Below are positions 17,576 through 26,905 of a stretch of DNA of 64,000 nucleotides, one piece after another. The notes under the pieces were generated by a model. It made no database searches and had not been told where the DNA came from. It was given only the letters and a program-made list of their open reading frames with translations. Position numbers and translations under genes: made by a program. Source of the stretch: Novosphingobium sp. (lineage in GTDB: Bacteria > Pseudomonadota > Alphaproteobacteria > Sphingomonadales > Sphingomonadaceae); NCBI GenBank assembly GCA_017745295.1, contig JAGHZR010000018.1, positions 124,001-188,000 of the forward strand, given 5' to 3'. Position 1 is the first letter of the stretch; each line of letters begins with the position of its first letter.

Positions 17576-18322
17576 ATGAAGATCCTCGTGCCCGTGAAGC
17601 GGGTGATCGACTATAACGTAAAGCCGCGCGTGAAGGCGGATGGCACGGGTGTTGACCTGGCCAACGTCAAGATGAGCATGAACCCGTTCGACGAGATCGC
17701 GGTGGAAGAAGCCATCCGCATCAAGGAAGCGGGCAAGGCTGAAGAGATCGTTGCCGTCTCGGTCGGCCCGGCCAAGGCGCAGGACACGCTGCGCACCGCG
17801 CTCGCCATGGGCGCCGACCGCGCGATCCTGATCGAGACCGATGCAGAGGTCGAGCCGTTGGCCGTCGCCAAGATCTTGAAGGCGATCGTCGCCGAAGAGA
17901 ATCCGGGCCTCGTGATCCTCGGCAAGCAGGCGATCGACGACGATTCGAACCAGACCGGCCAGATGCTCGCCGCGCTGCTCGGCCGCCCGCAGGGCACGTT
18001 CGCCAGCAAGGTCGAGATCGACGGCGACCACGTTGCCGTGACCCGCGAAGTCGATGGCGGTCTGGAAACCGTGAAGCTGGCGCTGCCCGCGATCGTCACC
18101 ACCGACTTGCGCCTCAACGAGCCGCGCTACGCCTCGCTGCCCAACATCATGAAGGCGAAGAAGAAGCAGCTCGATGTGAAGACCGCTGCCGACTACGGCG
18201 TCGACATTGCCCCGCGCCTCAAGACCCTCAAGGTCTCCGAGCCGCCGGTGCGCGTCGCCGGGATCAAGGTCGCCGATGTCGATGGCCTCGTCGCCAAGCT
18301 CAAGGAACTGGGAGTCGCCTGA
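17576..18322 (+). CDS. etfB: Electron transfer flavoprotein beta subunit
   Basis: A 248-residue subunit of the soluble FAD/AMP-containing electron carrier that takes electrons from acyl-CoA and related dehydrogenases to ETF-ubiquinone oxidoreductase. Landmarks are MKILVPVKRVIDYNVKPRV at the N-terminus, MSMNPFDEIAVEEA, the AMP-binding LGKQAIDDDSNQTGQM (about residues 121-136), and VTREVDGGLETV followed by PAIVTTDLRLNEPRYASLPNI, the ETF beta signature. Its stop overlaps the etfA ATG (TGATG), so the subunits are made in equal amounts. Confidence 0.97.
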   Translation: MKILVPVKRVIDYNVKPRVKADGTGVDLANVKMSMNPFDEIAVEEAIRIKEAGKAEEIVAVSVGPAKAQDTLRTALAMGADRAILIETDAEVEPLAVAKILKAIVAEENPGLVILGKQAIDDDSNQTGQMLAALLGRPQGTFASKVEIDGDHVAVTREVDGGLETVKLALPAIVTTDLRLNEPRYASLPNIMKAKKKQLDVKTAADYGVDIAPRLKTLKVSEPPVRVAGIKVADVDGLVAKLKELGVA

Positions 18323-19251
18323 TGAAGACGCTTGTTTGGGTCGAACACGACAACGCGTCGGTCAAGGACGCGACGCTCCACACCGTCACCGCGGCTGCCA
18401 AGCTGGGTGAAGTCCACCTGCTGGTCGCCGGGTCCGGCTGCCGCGCCGCCGCCGAAGCCGCCGCGAAGATCGCCGGTGTCGCCAAGGTGCACCTGGCCGA
18501 CAACGCCGCCTACGAACATGCGCTGGCCGAAAACGTCGCGCCGCTGATTGTGGACCTCATGGGCCACCACGACGCGTTCCTGGCGCCCGCCACCACCACC
18601 GGCAAGAACCTGGCTCCGCGCGTCGCCGCGCTGCTCGACGTGATGCAGCTGTCGGACATTCTCTCGGTCGAGGGCGAGAAGACCTTCACGCGTCCGATCT
18701 ATGCGGGCAACGCCATCGCCACCGTCGAATCGAGCGATGCCAAGCTGGTGATCACCGTGCGCGGCACCGCCTTCGAGAAGGCCGCTGCCGAGGGCGGTTC
18801 GGCCGTGATCGAAGACGTGGCCGGAGCGGGTGACGCGGGCCTCTCCAGCTTCGTGGGCGCCGAAATCGCCAAGTCCGAGCGTCCGGAACTGACCAGCGCC
18901 AAGGTGATCGTCTCGGGCGGCCGCGCGCTGAAGGATTCGGAAACCTTCGAGCAGGTCATCATGCCGCTCGCCGACAAGCTCGGCGCGGCTGTCGGGGCTT
19001 CGCGTGCTGCGGTGGACGCGGGCTATGTGCCCAACGACTACCAGGTCGGCCAGACCGGCAAGATCGTGGCTCCGGAAGTCTACATCGCGGTCGGCATCTC
19101 GGGCGCGATCCAGCACCTTGCGGGCATGAAGGATTCGAAGACCATCATCGCCATCAACAAGGACGAGGACGCTCCGATCTTCCAGGTGGCGGACGTCGGC
19201 CTCGTCGCGGACCTGTTCACCGCTGTGCCGGAGCTTACCGGCAAGCTCTGA
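18322..19251 (+). CDS. etfA: Electron transfer flavoprotein alpha subunit
   Basis: A 309-residue partner of EtfB. The N-terminal domain is followed by the FAD-binding C-terminal domain with IVSGGRALKD, LADKLGAAVGASRAAVDAGY, QVGQTGKIVAPEVYIAVGIS, and GAIQHLAGMKDSKTIIAIN close to the end. These are the ETF alpha signature and the FAD pyrophosphate-binding stretches. It overlaps etfB by one base and ends at a clear terminator, making a two-gene operon. Confidence 0.97.
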   Translation: MKTLVWVEHDNASVKDATLHTVTAAAKLGEVHLLVAGSGCRAAAEAAAKIAGVAKVHLADNAAYEHALAENVAPLIVDLMGHHDAFLAPATTTGKNLAPRVAALLDVMQLSDILSVEGEKTFTRPIYAGNAIATVESSDAKLVITVRGTAFEKAAAEGGSAVIEDVAGAGDAGLSSFVGAEIAKSERPELTSAKVIVSGGRALKDSETFEQVIMPLADKLGAAVGASRAAVDAGYVPNDYQVGQTGKIVAPEVYIAVGISGAIQHLAGMKDSKTIIAINKDEDAPIFQVADVGLVADLFTAVPELTGKL

Positions 19252-19278
19252 GCAGCGTTAAAACTGTGAAATGATGCG

Positions 19279-19308
19279 AACCCCGGTCCGAAACGGCCGG
19301 GGTTTTTC
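19279..19308 (+). terminator. Terminator after etfA
   Basis: AACCCCGG (19279-19286) pairs with CCGGGGTT (19297-19304) and is followed by a T-run. Confidence 0.85.
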
Positions 19309-19405
19309 ATTTTAGGAGCAAGACGACGATCGACGATTATTCTTGCCACGTCCGGCCCGGATCGTAATCTCCCGCGTATATTTCACCTATATGCAAGGAC
19401 TTGGC

Positions 19406-20314
19406 ATGAGCAAAACCCATTCCGTCGCGCTTGTCGCCATGGTCGCGGTCACTTTGGCGTCCGCACCCGCTATGGCCGAAACCATGGTGCTGACGGCCAG
19501 CTCGCCCTGGCAAATGGACAATGGGGCCGATTCGTGCAGCCTGAAGCGCGGTTTCGGAACAACCGACAATCCTGCACTTTTGGAAATCGAGCGCCTCGGT
19601 CCCGGCGATCGTTTCGACGCCACGATTACGGGCCGGGCTTTCGATGGTGTCACTGGCGCAACCCATCTCACCCTCAAGACGGGGCCGGACGCCGGAGAAC
19701 CGATTGCCGACCGATTCACGGTGGCCGATGCTCCGATCGAAGGCGGCAAGAGCCTGACGGCTTTGATCTTCAGCAGCACGACTTTCAACGGTTTCTCACA
19801 CGACGGCCAAGCGCCGACTCCGGTAACGCCGGAGCACGAGGCGGCAATCACTTCACTGATCGTGTCTTGGGGAGACAAGGCGGTCCAATTGGGGACTGGT
19901 CCGCTCGGCAAGGCCATGGCAGCCATGCGCGAATGCACGGACGGGCTGGTACGATCGTGGGGACTCGATCCGGCGCAGCAGGCGAGTCTTTCCGCCCGGC
20001 CGGTGCCGAAAAGTTCGCCGGATACCTGGATTGCCGCCAACAGCTATCCCTTCGGCGCGGATAATCGTCGCCGTCCGGGGCTAACACGGGCACGGTTGCT
20101 GGTTGATGCATCCGGGGCTGTGAGCGGATGCAAGGTGGTGGACAATTACGGCGATTCGGCTTTCGCGACGGCGGCCTGCGAACAGATGACGTCGAAGGCA
20201 GCGTTCTCTCCCGCGCTCGATCAAGCCGGGAAGCCTGTCGCATCCTACTATCAGGCAAACATCCGCTGGAAGGTCCGTCGACCGATGAAGCAGGTCGGCC
20301 AGCGCCGCCGCTGA
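19406..20314 (+). CDS. Secreted protein with TonB C-terminal-like domain
   Basis: A 302-residue exported protein. The signal peptide covers about residues 1-25 (ends SAPAMAE). The middle (about 30-200) has no family I recognise. The end (about 225-295) has RARLLVDASGAVSGCKVVDN, an FATAACEQM stretch, FSPALDQAGKPV and YQANIRWKV. That is the pattern of the TonB C-terminal domain as found in sphingomonad periplasmic proteins lacking a membrane anchor. Four or more cysteines are present. The ATG at 19406 is chosen because AAGGA is 6 bases upstream; an in-frame ATG at 19391 would add 5 residues. Function is unknown. Confidence 0.75.
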   Translation: MSKTHSVALVAMVAVTLASAPAMAETMVLTASSPWQMDNGADSCSLKRGFGTTDNPALLEIERLGPGDRFDATITGRAFDGVTGATHLTLKTGPDAGEPIADRFTVADAPIEGGKSLTALIFSSTTFNGFSHDGQAPTPVTPEHEAAITSLIVSWGDKAVQLGTGPLGKAMAAMRECTDGLVRSWGLDPAQQASLSARPVPKSSPDTWIAANSYPFGADNRRRPGLTRARLLVDASGAVSGCKVVDNYGDSAFATAACEQMTSKAAFSPALDQAGKPVASYYQANIRWKVRRPMKQVGQRRR

Positions 20315-20371
20315 TCGCGGCACCTTCGCATGGATTGGGAGCGGGAAAGATTCCTGCCCCGATGCCGTTTA

Positions 20372-20920
20372 TCAGGCCCCGCGCTCATACAGGTTCACGA
20401 TCACCGAATTGCCGTCCTCGCCCAAATCGTGGCTGCCGTAAGGGGTGAATCCCAGCGCGGCGGCCACGCGTTCTGACCCCAGGTTGCCTTCCTCGATCAT
20501 GCAGGTGATCCGGCATTGGCCGTGGACATGATCGAACCATTCCAGCGCGGCGCGCATGACTTCCTTGGCGAGGCCGATGCCCCAGTGGTCCTTGCGGACG
20601 ATCCAGCCTGCCTCGGGCGCATCGTCCATGCCTTTGCCGAAGCCGCGCCAGGAGTGGAACACGCCGCAATTGGCGACGATCTCGCTCCCGCCGCGCAGGC
20701 GCACCGGGAAAGTACCGTAGCCGCGCAAGGCCCAGGACCCGGCATTGCGTTCGAGGCGTTCGTAGACGGGTTTCGCCTCGGAACTGGCGTTACCGAGGAA
20801 GCGCCGGGTCTCTTCGTCGGCGAGCAGGCGGATCAGGCCATCCAGATCGCTCGCCTGCGGCTTCCACAGTTCGAAGCGTTCGGTAATGAGCAGCGGGCCG
20901 TCCAGCGTTGCCACGCTCAC
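20372..20920 (-). CDS. GNAT-family N-acetyltransferase
   Basis: A 182-residue acetyltransferase of the RimJ/RimL-like group. It opens with LLITERFELWKP, then has GWIVRKDHWGIGLAKEVMRA (the acetyl-CoA pyrophosphate loop, here HWGIGLAKE in place of the usual Q/RxxGxG/A) and ITCMIEEGNLGSERVAAALGF, the typical substrate and cofactor helix. The GTG start overlaps the DUF445 gene stop by 4 bases (GTGA), so it is the last gene of the efflux operon. The substrate is unknown; acetylating a small molecule or a protein N-terminus are both possible. Confidence 0.85.
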   Translation of the reverse strand: MSVATLDGPLLITERFELWKPQASDLDGLIRLLADEETRRFLGNASSEAKPVYERLERNAGSWALRGYGTFPVRLRGGSEIVANCGVFHSWRGFGKGMDDAPEAGWIVRKDHWGIGLAKEVMRAALEWFDHVHGQCRITCMIEEGNLGSERVAAALGFTPYGSHDLGEDGNSVIVNLYERGA

Positions 20921-22221
20921 AGCAGTCCATCCACGACATGGATGCAGACGCCGAACAGGCCGCCGACCAGGGTGCCGTTGATGCGGATGAACTGGAGGTC
21001 GCGGCCGACCGCGCCTTCGATGCGATCCGTCACGGTGCGGGCATCCCAACGCTTCACGGTTTCCGACACCAGCCTCACGATTTCCCCCCCATAGCGCGTC
21101 ACCACGCCGACCAGCGTGCGCCGCGCGAAGCGATTGACCATGTACTGTAGGCGTGCGTCGTCGCCGAGCGCCAGCCCCAATTGCGCGAGACTTTCGCCGA
21201 GCGCGCCGGACAGCGCCTTGTCGGGATTGCGCACCGCCTTGAGCAGGGCGCTGCGGGTGCGTTCCCAGGTGCTGTCGAGCCAGGCGCCGACGGCAGGGTT
21301 TTCGAGCAGCTCGGTCTTGAGCCGCTCGACCTTGGCCTGGGTCTCGGGACGATTGCGGAGGTCGTCGGCAAGGCGGGTGAGGGCTTCGTCGATCCGGGCG
21401 CGCAAGGGATGGTCTGGCTGGACGATCACTTCGGCAAGCAGGCGATAGGCGCCGTCGAGCACGCCGTTGGCGAGCCGCTCGTCGAGGCCGGTCCAGCGCA
21501 TGATCGAGTTGGCGCGCTGGTGGATCATGTCCCGGATCATCGGCTCGTTGGCCTCGATCGCCTCCCCGAGCTTGCGCAGCACGCTTTCGAGCACCGGCAG
21601 GTGGCGCCGGTCGGCGATGGCGTTGGAAAGCATCTGGCCGAGCAGGGGGGCGGCTTCGACTTTCTCGATCTGGCGGCGCAGGCCGGTCTTGACCATGCCG
21701 CCCATCTGTTCGGGATCGAGCGATTCCAGCACGTCGCCGAGCAGGTTCGCGGCACCGGCGCGGATGCGCGACTGCTCCTCGCGCGCGGGGTTGGCCAGGA
21801 AGCCTCCGGCGGCGGCAGCGAGGTTGAAGCCCCGCAAGCGGCGGGCGACGACCTGCGGAGTAAGGAAATTGTCCCGCAGGAAGGTCGCCATCGAATCGGC
21901 GATGCGGTCCTTGTTGTCGGGGATGATCGCGGTGTGCGGAATCGGCAGGCCGAGCGGGTGGCGGAACAGGGCGGTCACCGCGAACCAGTCGGCCAGACCG
22001 CCGACCATGGCCGCTTCGGTGAAGGCGATCGCATAACCCAGCGGGCCGCTCCATTGGGGATGGAGCACCGAGACGCGGCGGAGGACGACGAAGGCTGCCG
22101 CCATGAACAGCAGCAGCCCGGTCGCGAAGATCCGCATGCGTCTGGCCCGATCGTTCACGACCGGGCCAGACCGGAAAAAGTCTTGCCGTGCCACGGGGAT
22201 GCTACGCTTGAAGGCCGGCAA
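20917..22221 (-). CDS. DUF445 inner-membrane protein
   Basis: A 434-residue protein with an N-terminal hydrophobic helix (IFATGLLLFMAAAFVVL), then a second helical region containing GLADWFAVTALFRHPLGLPIPHT, the hallmark of the DUF445 (YjiN) family. After this come a long helical region and a C-terminal hydrophobic segment (GGLFGVCIHVVDGLL). The start is TTG, supported by GGAGGA four bases upstream. It lies 14 bases after the RND pump gene and overlaps the GNAT gene, so it is co-transcribed with the pump. The family's function is not established; the membrane location and operon suggest an envelope role. Confidence 0.88.
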   Translation of the reverse strand: MPAFKRSIPVARQDFFRSGPVVNDRARRMRIFATGLLLFMAAAFVVLRRVSVLHPQWSGPLGYAIAFTEAAMVGGLADWFAVTALFRHPLGLPIPHTAIIPDNKDRIADSMATFLRDNFLTPQVVARRLRGFNLAAAAGGFLANPAREEQSRIRAGAANLLGDVLESLDPEQMGGMVKTGLRRQIEKVEAAPLLGQMLSNAIADRRHLPVLESVLRKLGEAIEANEPMIRDMIHQRANSIMRWTGLDERLANGVLDGAYRLLAEVIVQPDHPLRARIDEALTRLADDLRNRPETQAKVERLKTELLENPAVGAWLDSTWERTRSALLKAVRNPDKALSGALGESLAQLGLALGDDARLQYMVNRFARRTLVGVVTRYGGEIVRLVSETVKRWDARTVTDRIEGAVGRDLQFIRINGTLVGGLFGVCIHVVDGLL

Positions 22222-22235
22222 TGTTCCTCCGGTGA

Positions 22236-25200
22236 TTACTCGGCGGCGATCGGCTGCGGTATGGCAGCCGGGCCATGCTCGCCGTGACCATGGGCGTGAT
22301 GCGGCTCATAGGTCAACAGCTTGCGGCGCAGCCATGGGCCGAGGCGCTTCTCGAAGCCGTCCGCGAGGCTGAAGGCCGCCGGGACGATCACCAGGGTCAG
22401 CGCGGTCGAGAGCAGCAGGCCGCCGATCACGGTAATGCCCATGGGCGCGCGCCATGCGGAGTCGCCCGAGAGCGAGAGCGCGGTCGGCACCATGCCCGCC
22501 GTCATCGCGACGGTGGTCATGATGATCGGCTGGGCGCGCTTGTGGCCGGCGTCCATGATCGCGGTGAGCTTGTCGACGCCCTTGCTCATCTCCTCGATCG
22601 CGAAGTCGATCAGCAGGATCGAGTTCTTGGCGACGATGCCCAGCAGCATCAGGATGCCGATGTAGACCGGCATCGAGATCGGCTGGCCGACGATCACCAG
22701 TGCCAGCAGTCCGCCCAGCGGGGCCAGCAGCAACGAGGCCATGTTGACCAGCGGCGAGACGAAGCGGCGGTAGAGCAGTACCAGCACCGCGAAGACCAGG
22801 AAGATGCCGCTGATGACCGCGACGACGAAGCTGTTCACCATCTCCGCCTGCCACTTGTCCTCGCCGACGGGGGCGTTGGACACGCCGGTCGGCAGGTTCT
22901 TCATGATCGGCAGCTTCTGGATCTGCTCCATGATCGGGCCCTTGACCTGCCCCGTGCCGAGATCGGCGCCGACGAAGATGCGGCGCGACTGGTTGTAGCG
23001 CTGGATCTGGGTCGGCCCGGCGCCGAAGCGGATTTCGGCGACGCGCTTGAGCGGCACCGAGCCGCCGCTGGCGGTCATCACCGGCAGGTTCTCGATCGTC
23101 GAGTAGTCGCGGCGCGAGGCGCGGGCGAGGATCACGCGGATCGGCACCTGACGGTCGCTGAGCGAGAACTTGGCGGCGTTCTGGTCGATCTCGCCCAGGG
23201 TGGCGATGCGGATCGTCTGGCTGAGCGCGGCGGTCGTCACGCCGAGCTGGGCGGCGAGGTCGAGGCGGGGCACCACGACCAGTTCGGGGCGCTGGAGGTC
23301 GGCGGCGATGCGCGGGGCGACGACGCCCGGAATCGTGCGCATCTGGTCGGCCAGCGTCTGGGCGGTCTTCTGGAGCAGTTCGGAATCGCTGCCCGAGAGC
23401 ATGACCGAAATGTCGCGGCCGCTGCCGAAGCCGCCCGACTGGGTGGCGAAGGTCACGCGGGCATCGGGGATGTCCTGAAGCTGCGGGGCCATGCGGCGCT
23501 CGAACTCGATGCTCGTCGCCTTGCGCTGGTCGGCGGGCTTGAGGGCGATGTAGAGCGATCCCTTGCCCTCGCGCGAGGCTTCCAGAATGTGCTGTACTTC
23601 CGGCTGGGCTTCCAGCAGGCGCGTCACCTTGTCGGCCACGGCGGCGGTCTGCTCGATCGTGGTGCCGGGCACCATTTCGAGATTGACGGTGCTGGTGTCG
23701 TTGTTGGTGTTCGGCTGGAACTGCGAGGGCAGGCCGGCGAGCAGGGCGAAGGTCAGCACCAGGGCATAGATGCCCGCGCAGAATGCATAGAAGCGATGGT
23801 CGCGCATCCGGGCCGTAAAGCGGTCGGAAAAGTAGCGATACCAATCGCCGAAGTGGCCCATCGCGCCCAGCACCAGCTTCAGCGCCTTGCCGAGCGCGAA
23901 GATCACCACGGGGATGGCGAGGGGGGCGACGACCGCCGCCAGCACCAGCGCGGCCTTGTCGAGGCCGGCCTTGGTCAGCACTGCCTTGGCGCCCATGAAC
24001 AGCAGCGAGGCGGCGGCGAGACCTGCGCCGAGGATGGCGAGGACCGCCACGGTCGCGACGAGGTAGTACCACCAGCGTGCAGGCGTCTTGACGAGGCGGG
24101 CCTTGAGGCGGTGCGCCTCGCTGGAATCGAGCGTCCAGGCCAGGATCTTCATGTAGAAGTCCATGGCCTTGCCGCCGCCGTGCTCGGCGTGGCCGTGGGC
24201 CTTGAGGAAATAGGCAGCGACCATCGGCGTGATGAGGCGGGCGACGGCAAGGCTCATCAGCACCGCCGCCACGACGGTCAGGCCGAAGGCCTTGAAGAAC
24301 TGCCCCGGAATGCCCGGCATCATGCCCACCGGCAGGAACACCGCGACGATGGAGAAAGTCGTGGCGACGACCGCGAGGCCGATCTCGTCCGCCGCGTCGA
24401 TCGAGGCCTGATAGGCCGATTTGCCCATGCGCATGTGGCGCACGATGTTCTCGATCTCGACGATGGCGTCATCGACCAGCACGCCCGCGACGAGGCTGAG
24501 CGCCAGCAGCGAGAGGAAGTTCAGCGTGAAGCCGAGCAGGTCCATGAACCAGAAGGTCGGGATCGCCGAGAGCGGGATGGCGAGGGCGGAGATCATCGTC
24601 GCGCGCCAGTCGCGCAGGAACAGGTAGACGATGACGATGGCCAGCACCGCGCCTTCGACCAGCGCTTCCATCGAGCTGGTATACTGCCCCTTGGTGTAGT
24701 CCACGTCGGAGAACAGGCGGGTGATGTGGATGTTCGGGTTGTCCTTGCGGATCTTTTCCAGCGCCTTTTCGGCGCCGTCGTAGACCGCTACGTCGGAAGC
24801 CCCGAGCGCGCGGGTGAAGCCGAAGGTCACGACCTCGCGGCCGCGCAGCTTGGCGATGCGGGTCTGCTCGGAATAGCCGTCGTAGACTTTGGCGATGTCC
24901 GAGAGCTTGACCTGCCGTCCGCCGCCCAGGTTGATGCGGGTCTGCGAGAGGTGGTAGGCATCCTGGGCATTGCCGAGCACGCGCACCGACTGGCGCGATC
25001 CGGCGATTTCCGCCTGACCGCCCGCCGCGTCGGTATTCACCTGCCGCAGGACGCCGTTGATGTCGTTGGCGGTGAGGCCCAGCGCGATCAGGCGCTCGGG
25101 ATCGACGACCACGCGGATTTCGCGGTCGACGCCGCCGTTGCGCTCCACCGAGGCGAGGCCCTGGATCGAGAGCAGGGTCTTGGAGATCGTGTCGTCGACG

Positions 25201-25676
25201 AACCAGCTGAGCTGCTCCATCGTCATGTCGTCGGCGCTGACCGCGTAATAGGCCAGATTGTCGCCGTTGGCCTCGACCTTGGTGACCATCGGTTCCAGGA
25301 TGCCGTCAGGCAGCTGGCCGCGAATCTGGTCGACCGCGTTCTTGACCTGGTTGGTGGCGACGTCGGGATTGGTGCCGACCGAGAAGAACACCAGCGTGGT
25401 CGAGGTGCCTTCGGAGGCGGTCGACTGGATTTCCTCGATGCCGGGCACCGATCGCACGGCCCCCTCGACGATCTGGGTGATCTGCGTCTCGATCTCGGTC
25501 GGGGCGGCGCCCGGCTGCGAGATCATGACGTGGACGCCGGGGAATTCGACGTCCGGCATGTTGTTCACGTCCATGCGCATGAACGAGACCACGCCGGCGA
25601 TCATCACGCCGATGAAGAAGACGATCGGAATGATCGGATTGCGGATCGACCAGGCCGAGATGTTGCGAAGGCTCAT
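22236..25676 (-). CDS. RND efflux pump permease with an extra hydrophobic insert
   Basis: A 1146-residue AcrB-type proton-driven exporter. The N-terminal helix (NPIIPIVFFIGVMIAGV) leads into the first porter region. TM4 has the proton-relay pair in AGVLVDDAIVEIEN, and the second half repeats the porter and ends in GTNxx-free GIVAKNSILLIDFA and TVIGGLLLSTALTLVIVPA. Family members average about 1040 residues. The excess lies between TM6 and TM7 (about residues 505-620) as two added hydrophobic stretches (about 537-562 and 575-603). His-rich patches flank it (KAHGHAEHGG) and close the protein (HHAHGHGEH). It follows the HlyD gene by 14 bases. Its substrates are unknown; no TolC-type gene is adjacent. 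Confidence 0.93.
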   Translation of the reverse strand: MSLRNISAWSIRNPIIPIVFFIGVMIAGVVSFMRMDVNNMPDVEFPGVHVMISQPGAAPTEIETQITQIVEGAVRSVPGIEEIQSTASEGTSTTLVFFSVGTNPDVATNQVKNAVDQIRGQLPDGILEPMVTKVEANGDNLAYYAVSADDMTMEQLSWFVDDTISKTLLSIQGLASVERNGGVDREIRVVVDPERLIALGLTANDINGVLRQVNTDAAGGQAEIAGSRQSVRVLGNAQDAYHLSQTRINLGGGRQVKLSDIAKVYDGYSEQTRIAKLRGREVVTFGFTRALGASDVAVYDGAEKALEKIRKDNPNIHITRLFSDVDYTKGQYTSSMEALVEGAVLAIVIVYLFLRDWRATMISALAIPLSAIPTFWFMDLLGFTLNFLSLLALSLVAGVLVDDAIVEIENIVRHMRMGKSAYQASIDAADEIGLAVVATTFSIVAVFLPVGMMPGIPGQFFKAFGLTVVAAVLMSLAVARLITPMVAAYFLKAHGHAEHGGGKAMDFYMKILAWTLDSSEAHRLKARLVKTPARWWYYLVATVAVLAILGAGLAAASLLFMGAKAVLTKAGLDKAALVLAAVVAPLAIPVVIFALGKALKLVLGAMGHFGDWYRYFSDRFTARMRDHRFYAFCAGIYALVLTFALLAGLPSQFQPNTNNDTSTVNLEMVPGTTIEQTAAVADKVTRLLEAQPEVQHILEASREGKGSLYIALKPADQRKATSIEFERRMAPQLQDIPDARVTFATQSGGFGSGRDISVMLSGSDSELLQKTAQTLADQMRTIPGVVAPRIAADLQRPELVVVPRLDLAAQLGVTTAALSQTIRIATLGEIDQNAAKFSLSDRQVPIRVILARASRRDYSTIENLPVMTASGGSVPLKRVAEIRFGAGPTQIQRYNQSRRIFVGADLGTGQVKGPIMEQIQKLPIMKNLPTGVSNAPVGEDKWQAEMVNSFVVAVISGIFLVFAVLVLLYRRFVSPLVNMASLLLAPLGGLLALVIVGQPISMPVYIGILMLLGIVAKNSILLIDFAIEEMSKGVDKLTAIMDAGHKRAQPIIMTTVAMTAGMVPTALSLSGDSAWRAPMGITVIGGLLLSTALTLVIVPAAFSLADGFEKRLGPWLRRKLLTYEPHHAHGHGEHGPAAIPQPIAAE

Positions 25677-25690
25677 CGGGTTCTATCCGC

Positions 25691-26905
25691 TCAGTCGGCC
25701 GCTTTGGTCAGCCGGGGCTTGACCTTGTCGCCGTCGTTGAGGAACCCGCCTGCGCGCAGGACGACCTTTTCGCTGCCGTCGAGGCCCGACTTGACGGTGA
25801 TGCCGCGGGCCGTGACCAGCCCGGTCTGCACCGGGCGGCGGTGGACGACGTCCTTGGCATCGACGACATAGACGAACGAGCCCTTGTCGTCGTTCTGGAT
25901 CGCCGATTCCGGCAGGACCGGCGCCACCGTCTGGCCGCTGTTGATGACGGCGCTGGCGAAGCCGCCGGGACGCAGCGCGGCGTTGTAGGCAAGCGCGATG
26001 CGGGCGATGCCCTGGCGGTTGGTGGCGTCGATCACCGGGGCGACCTGCCAGACCTGGCCGGTGAAGCTCTCGTTACCGCCGGTGGGCGTCACTTTCGCTT
26101 CCACGCCGACATGCAGGCGGGCGAGGTCGTCCTCGCTGAGCTGGGCGAGCAGTTCCATCTCGCCGCCCTTGGCGAGGCGGAACAGCACGGAACTGCCGCC
26201 GCCGACCACCTGGCCAAGCTCGACATTGCGTTCGAGCACGAGTCCGGCGGCGGGAGCGACGATGTTGAGGCGGGCGGTCTGGGCCTGAAGCTGGCCGAGC
26301 GTGGCGCGGGCGACCTTGACCTGGGCCATGGCGGAATCGCGCGTCGCGGTCAGGCGGTCGACATCGGCGGCGGAGATGAAGCCGCGATCGACCAGCTTGA
26401 GCGCGCGGTCGAGATTGGCCTGGGCGAGGCGGGCATCGGCCTGGGCCACGGCGATCTGCGCCGACTGGCCGGCCTGCTGCTGCGACTGGACCGAACGGTC
26501 GATCACCGCGAGCACCTGGCCCTGCGAGACCCAGTCGCCCGGCTCGACGAGCACGGCGCGTACCTGGCCGCCTTCGCCGACCGAGCCGACCGGCATCGGG
26601 CGGCGGGCGGCCAGCGAGCCGGTGGCGGTGATCGCGCCCTCGACCGAGGCACGGCCAGGCACGACGACGCTGACGGCGGGCATCTGGATGTCGGCGGCAC
26701 CGGCCTGCTTGGCCTCGCCGCCGCCGCGCAGGGCGAACCAGATGCCGGTGGCCAGCACGACAGCGGCGACGATGGCGATCGCCCACCAGCGGCGCGATCC
26801 GTCACCCTGTTCGTCTGCGCCGTCGAGCGGGTTGCCGCCCAAAGCTGCACTCGTGGCCGTCAAACCCTGGTTCTCCGTCACGTCGATCCTGCTGTCGTAA
26901 TTCAT
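25691..26905 (-). CDS. RND efflux periplasmic adaptor (HlyD/AcrA family)
   Basis: A 404-residue membrane-fusion protein. A single N-terminal membrane anchor (WWAIAIVAAVVLATGIWFAL, about residues 38-57) precedes a split biotinyl-lipoyl-like domain (VGSVGEGGQVRAVLVEPGDWV ... LNIVAPAAGLVLERNVELGQVV), an alpha-helical hairpin (about 150-215), a beta-barrel domain and a membrane-proximal domain ending VLRAGGFLNDGDKVKP. There is no lipobox; it is tethered by the helix. The ATG at 26905 was chosen because upstream sequence has no anchor-like or conserved content. It is the first gene of the four-gene efflux operon (adaptor, pump, DUF445, GNAT). Confidence 0.92.
   Translation of the reverse strand: MNYDSRIDVTENQGLTATSAALGGNPLDGADEQGDGSRRWWAIAIVAAVVLATGIWFALRGGGEAKQAGAADIQMPAVSVVVPGRASVEGAITATGSLAARRPMPVGSVGEGGQVRAVLVEPGDWVSQGQVLAVIDRSVQSQQQAGQSAQIAVAQADARLAQANLDRALKLVDRGFISAADVDRLTATRDSAMAQVKVARATLGQLQAQTARLNIVAPAAGLVLERNVELGQVVGGGSSVLFRLAKGGEMELLAQLSEDDLARLHVGVEAKVTPTGGNESFTGQVWQVAPVIDATNRQGIARIALAYNAALRPGGFASAVINSGQTVAPVLPESAIQNDDKGSFVYVVDAKDVVHRRPVQTGLVTARGITVKSGLDGSEKVVLRAGGFLNDGDKVKPRLTKAAD

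Noticed and set aside
22275..25871. A very long open frame (about 1200 codons) on the plus strand opposite the RND pump
   Set aside because: It is Asp/His/Arg-rich with no recognisable motif, and the minus strand holds an unmistakable RND permease. High-GC codon use makes such antisense frames.
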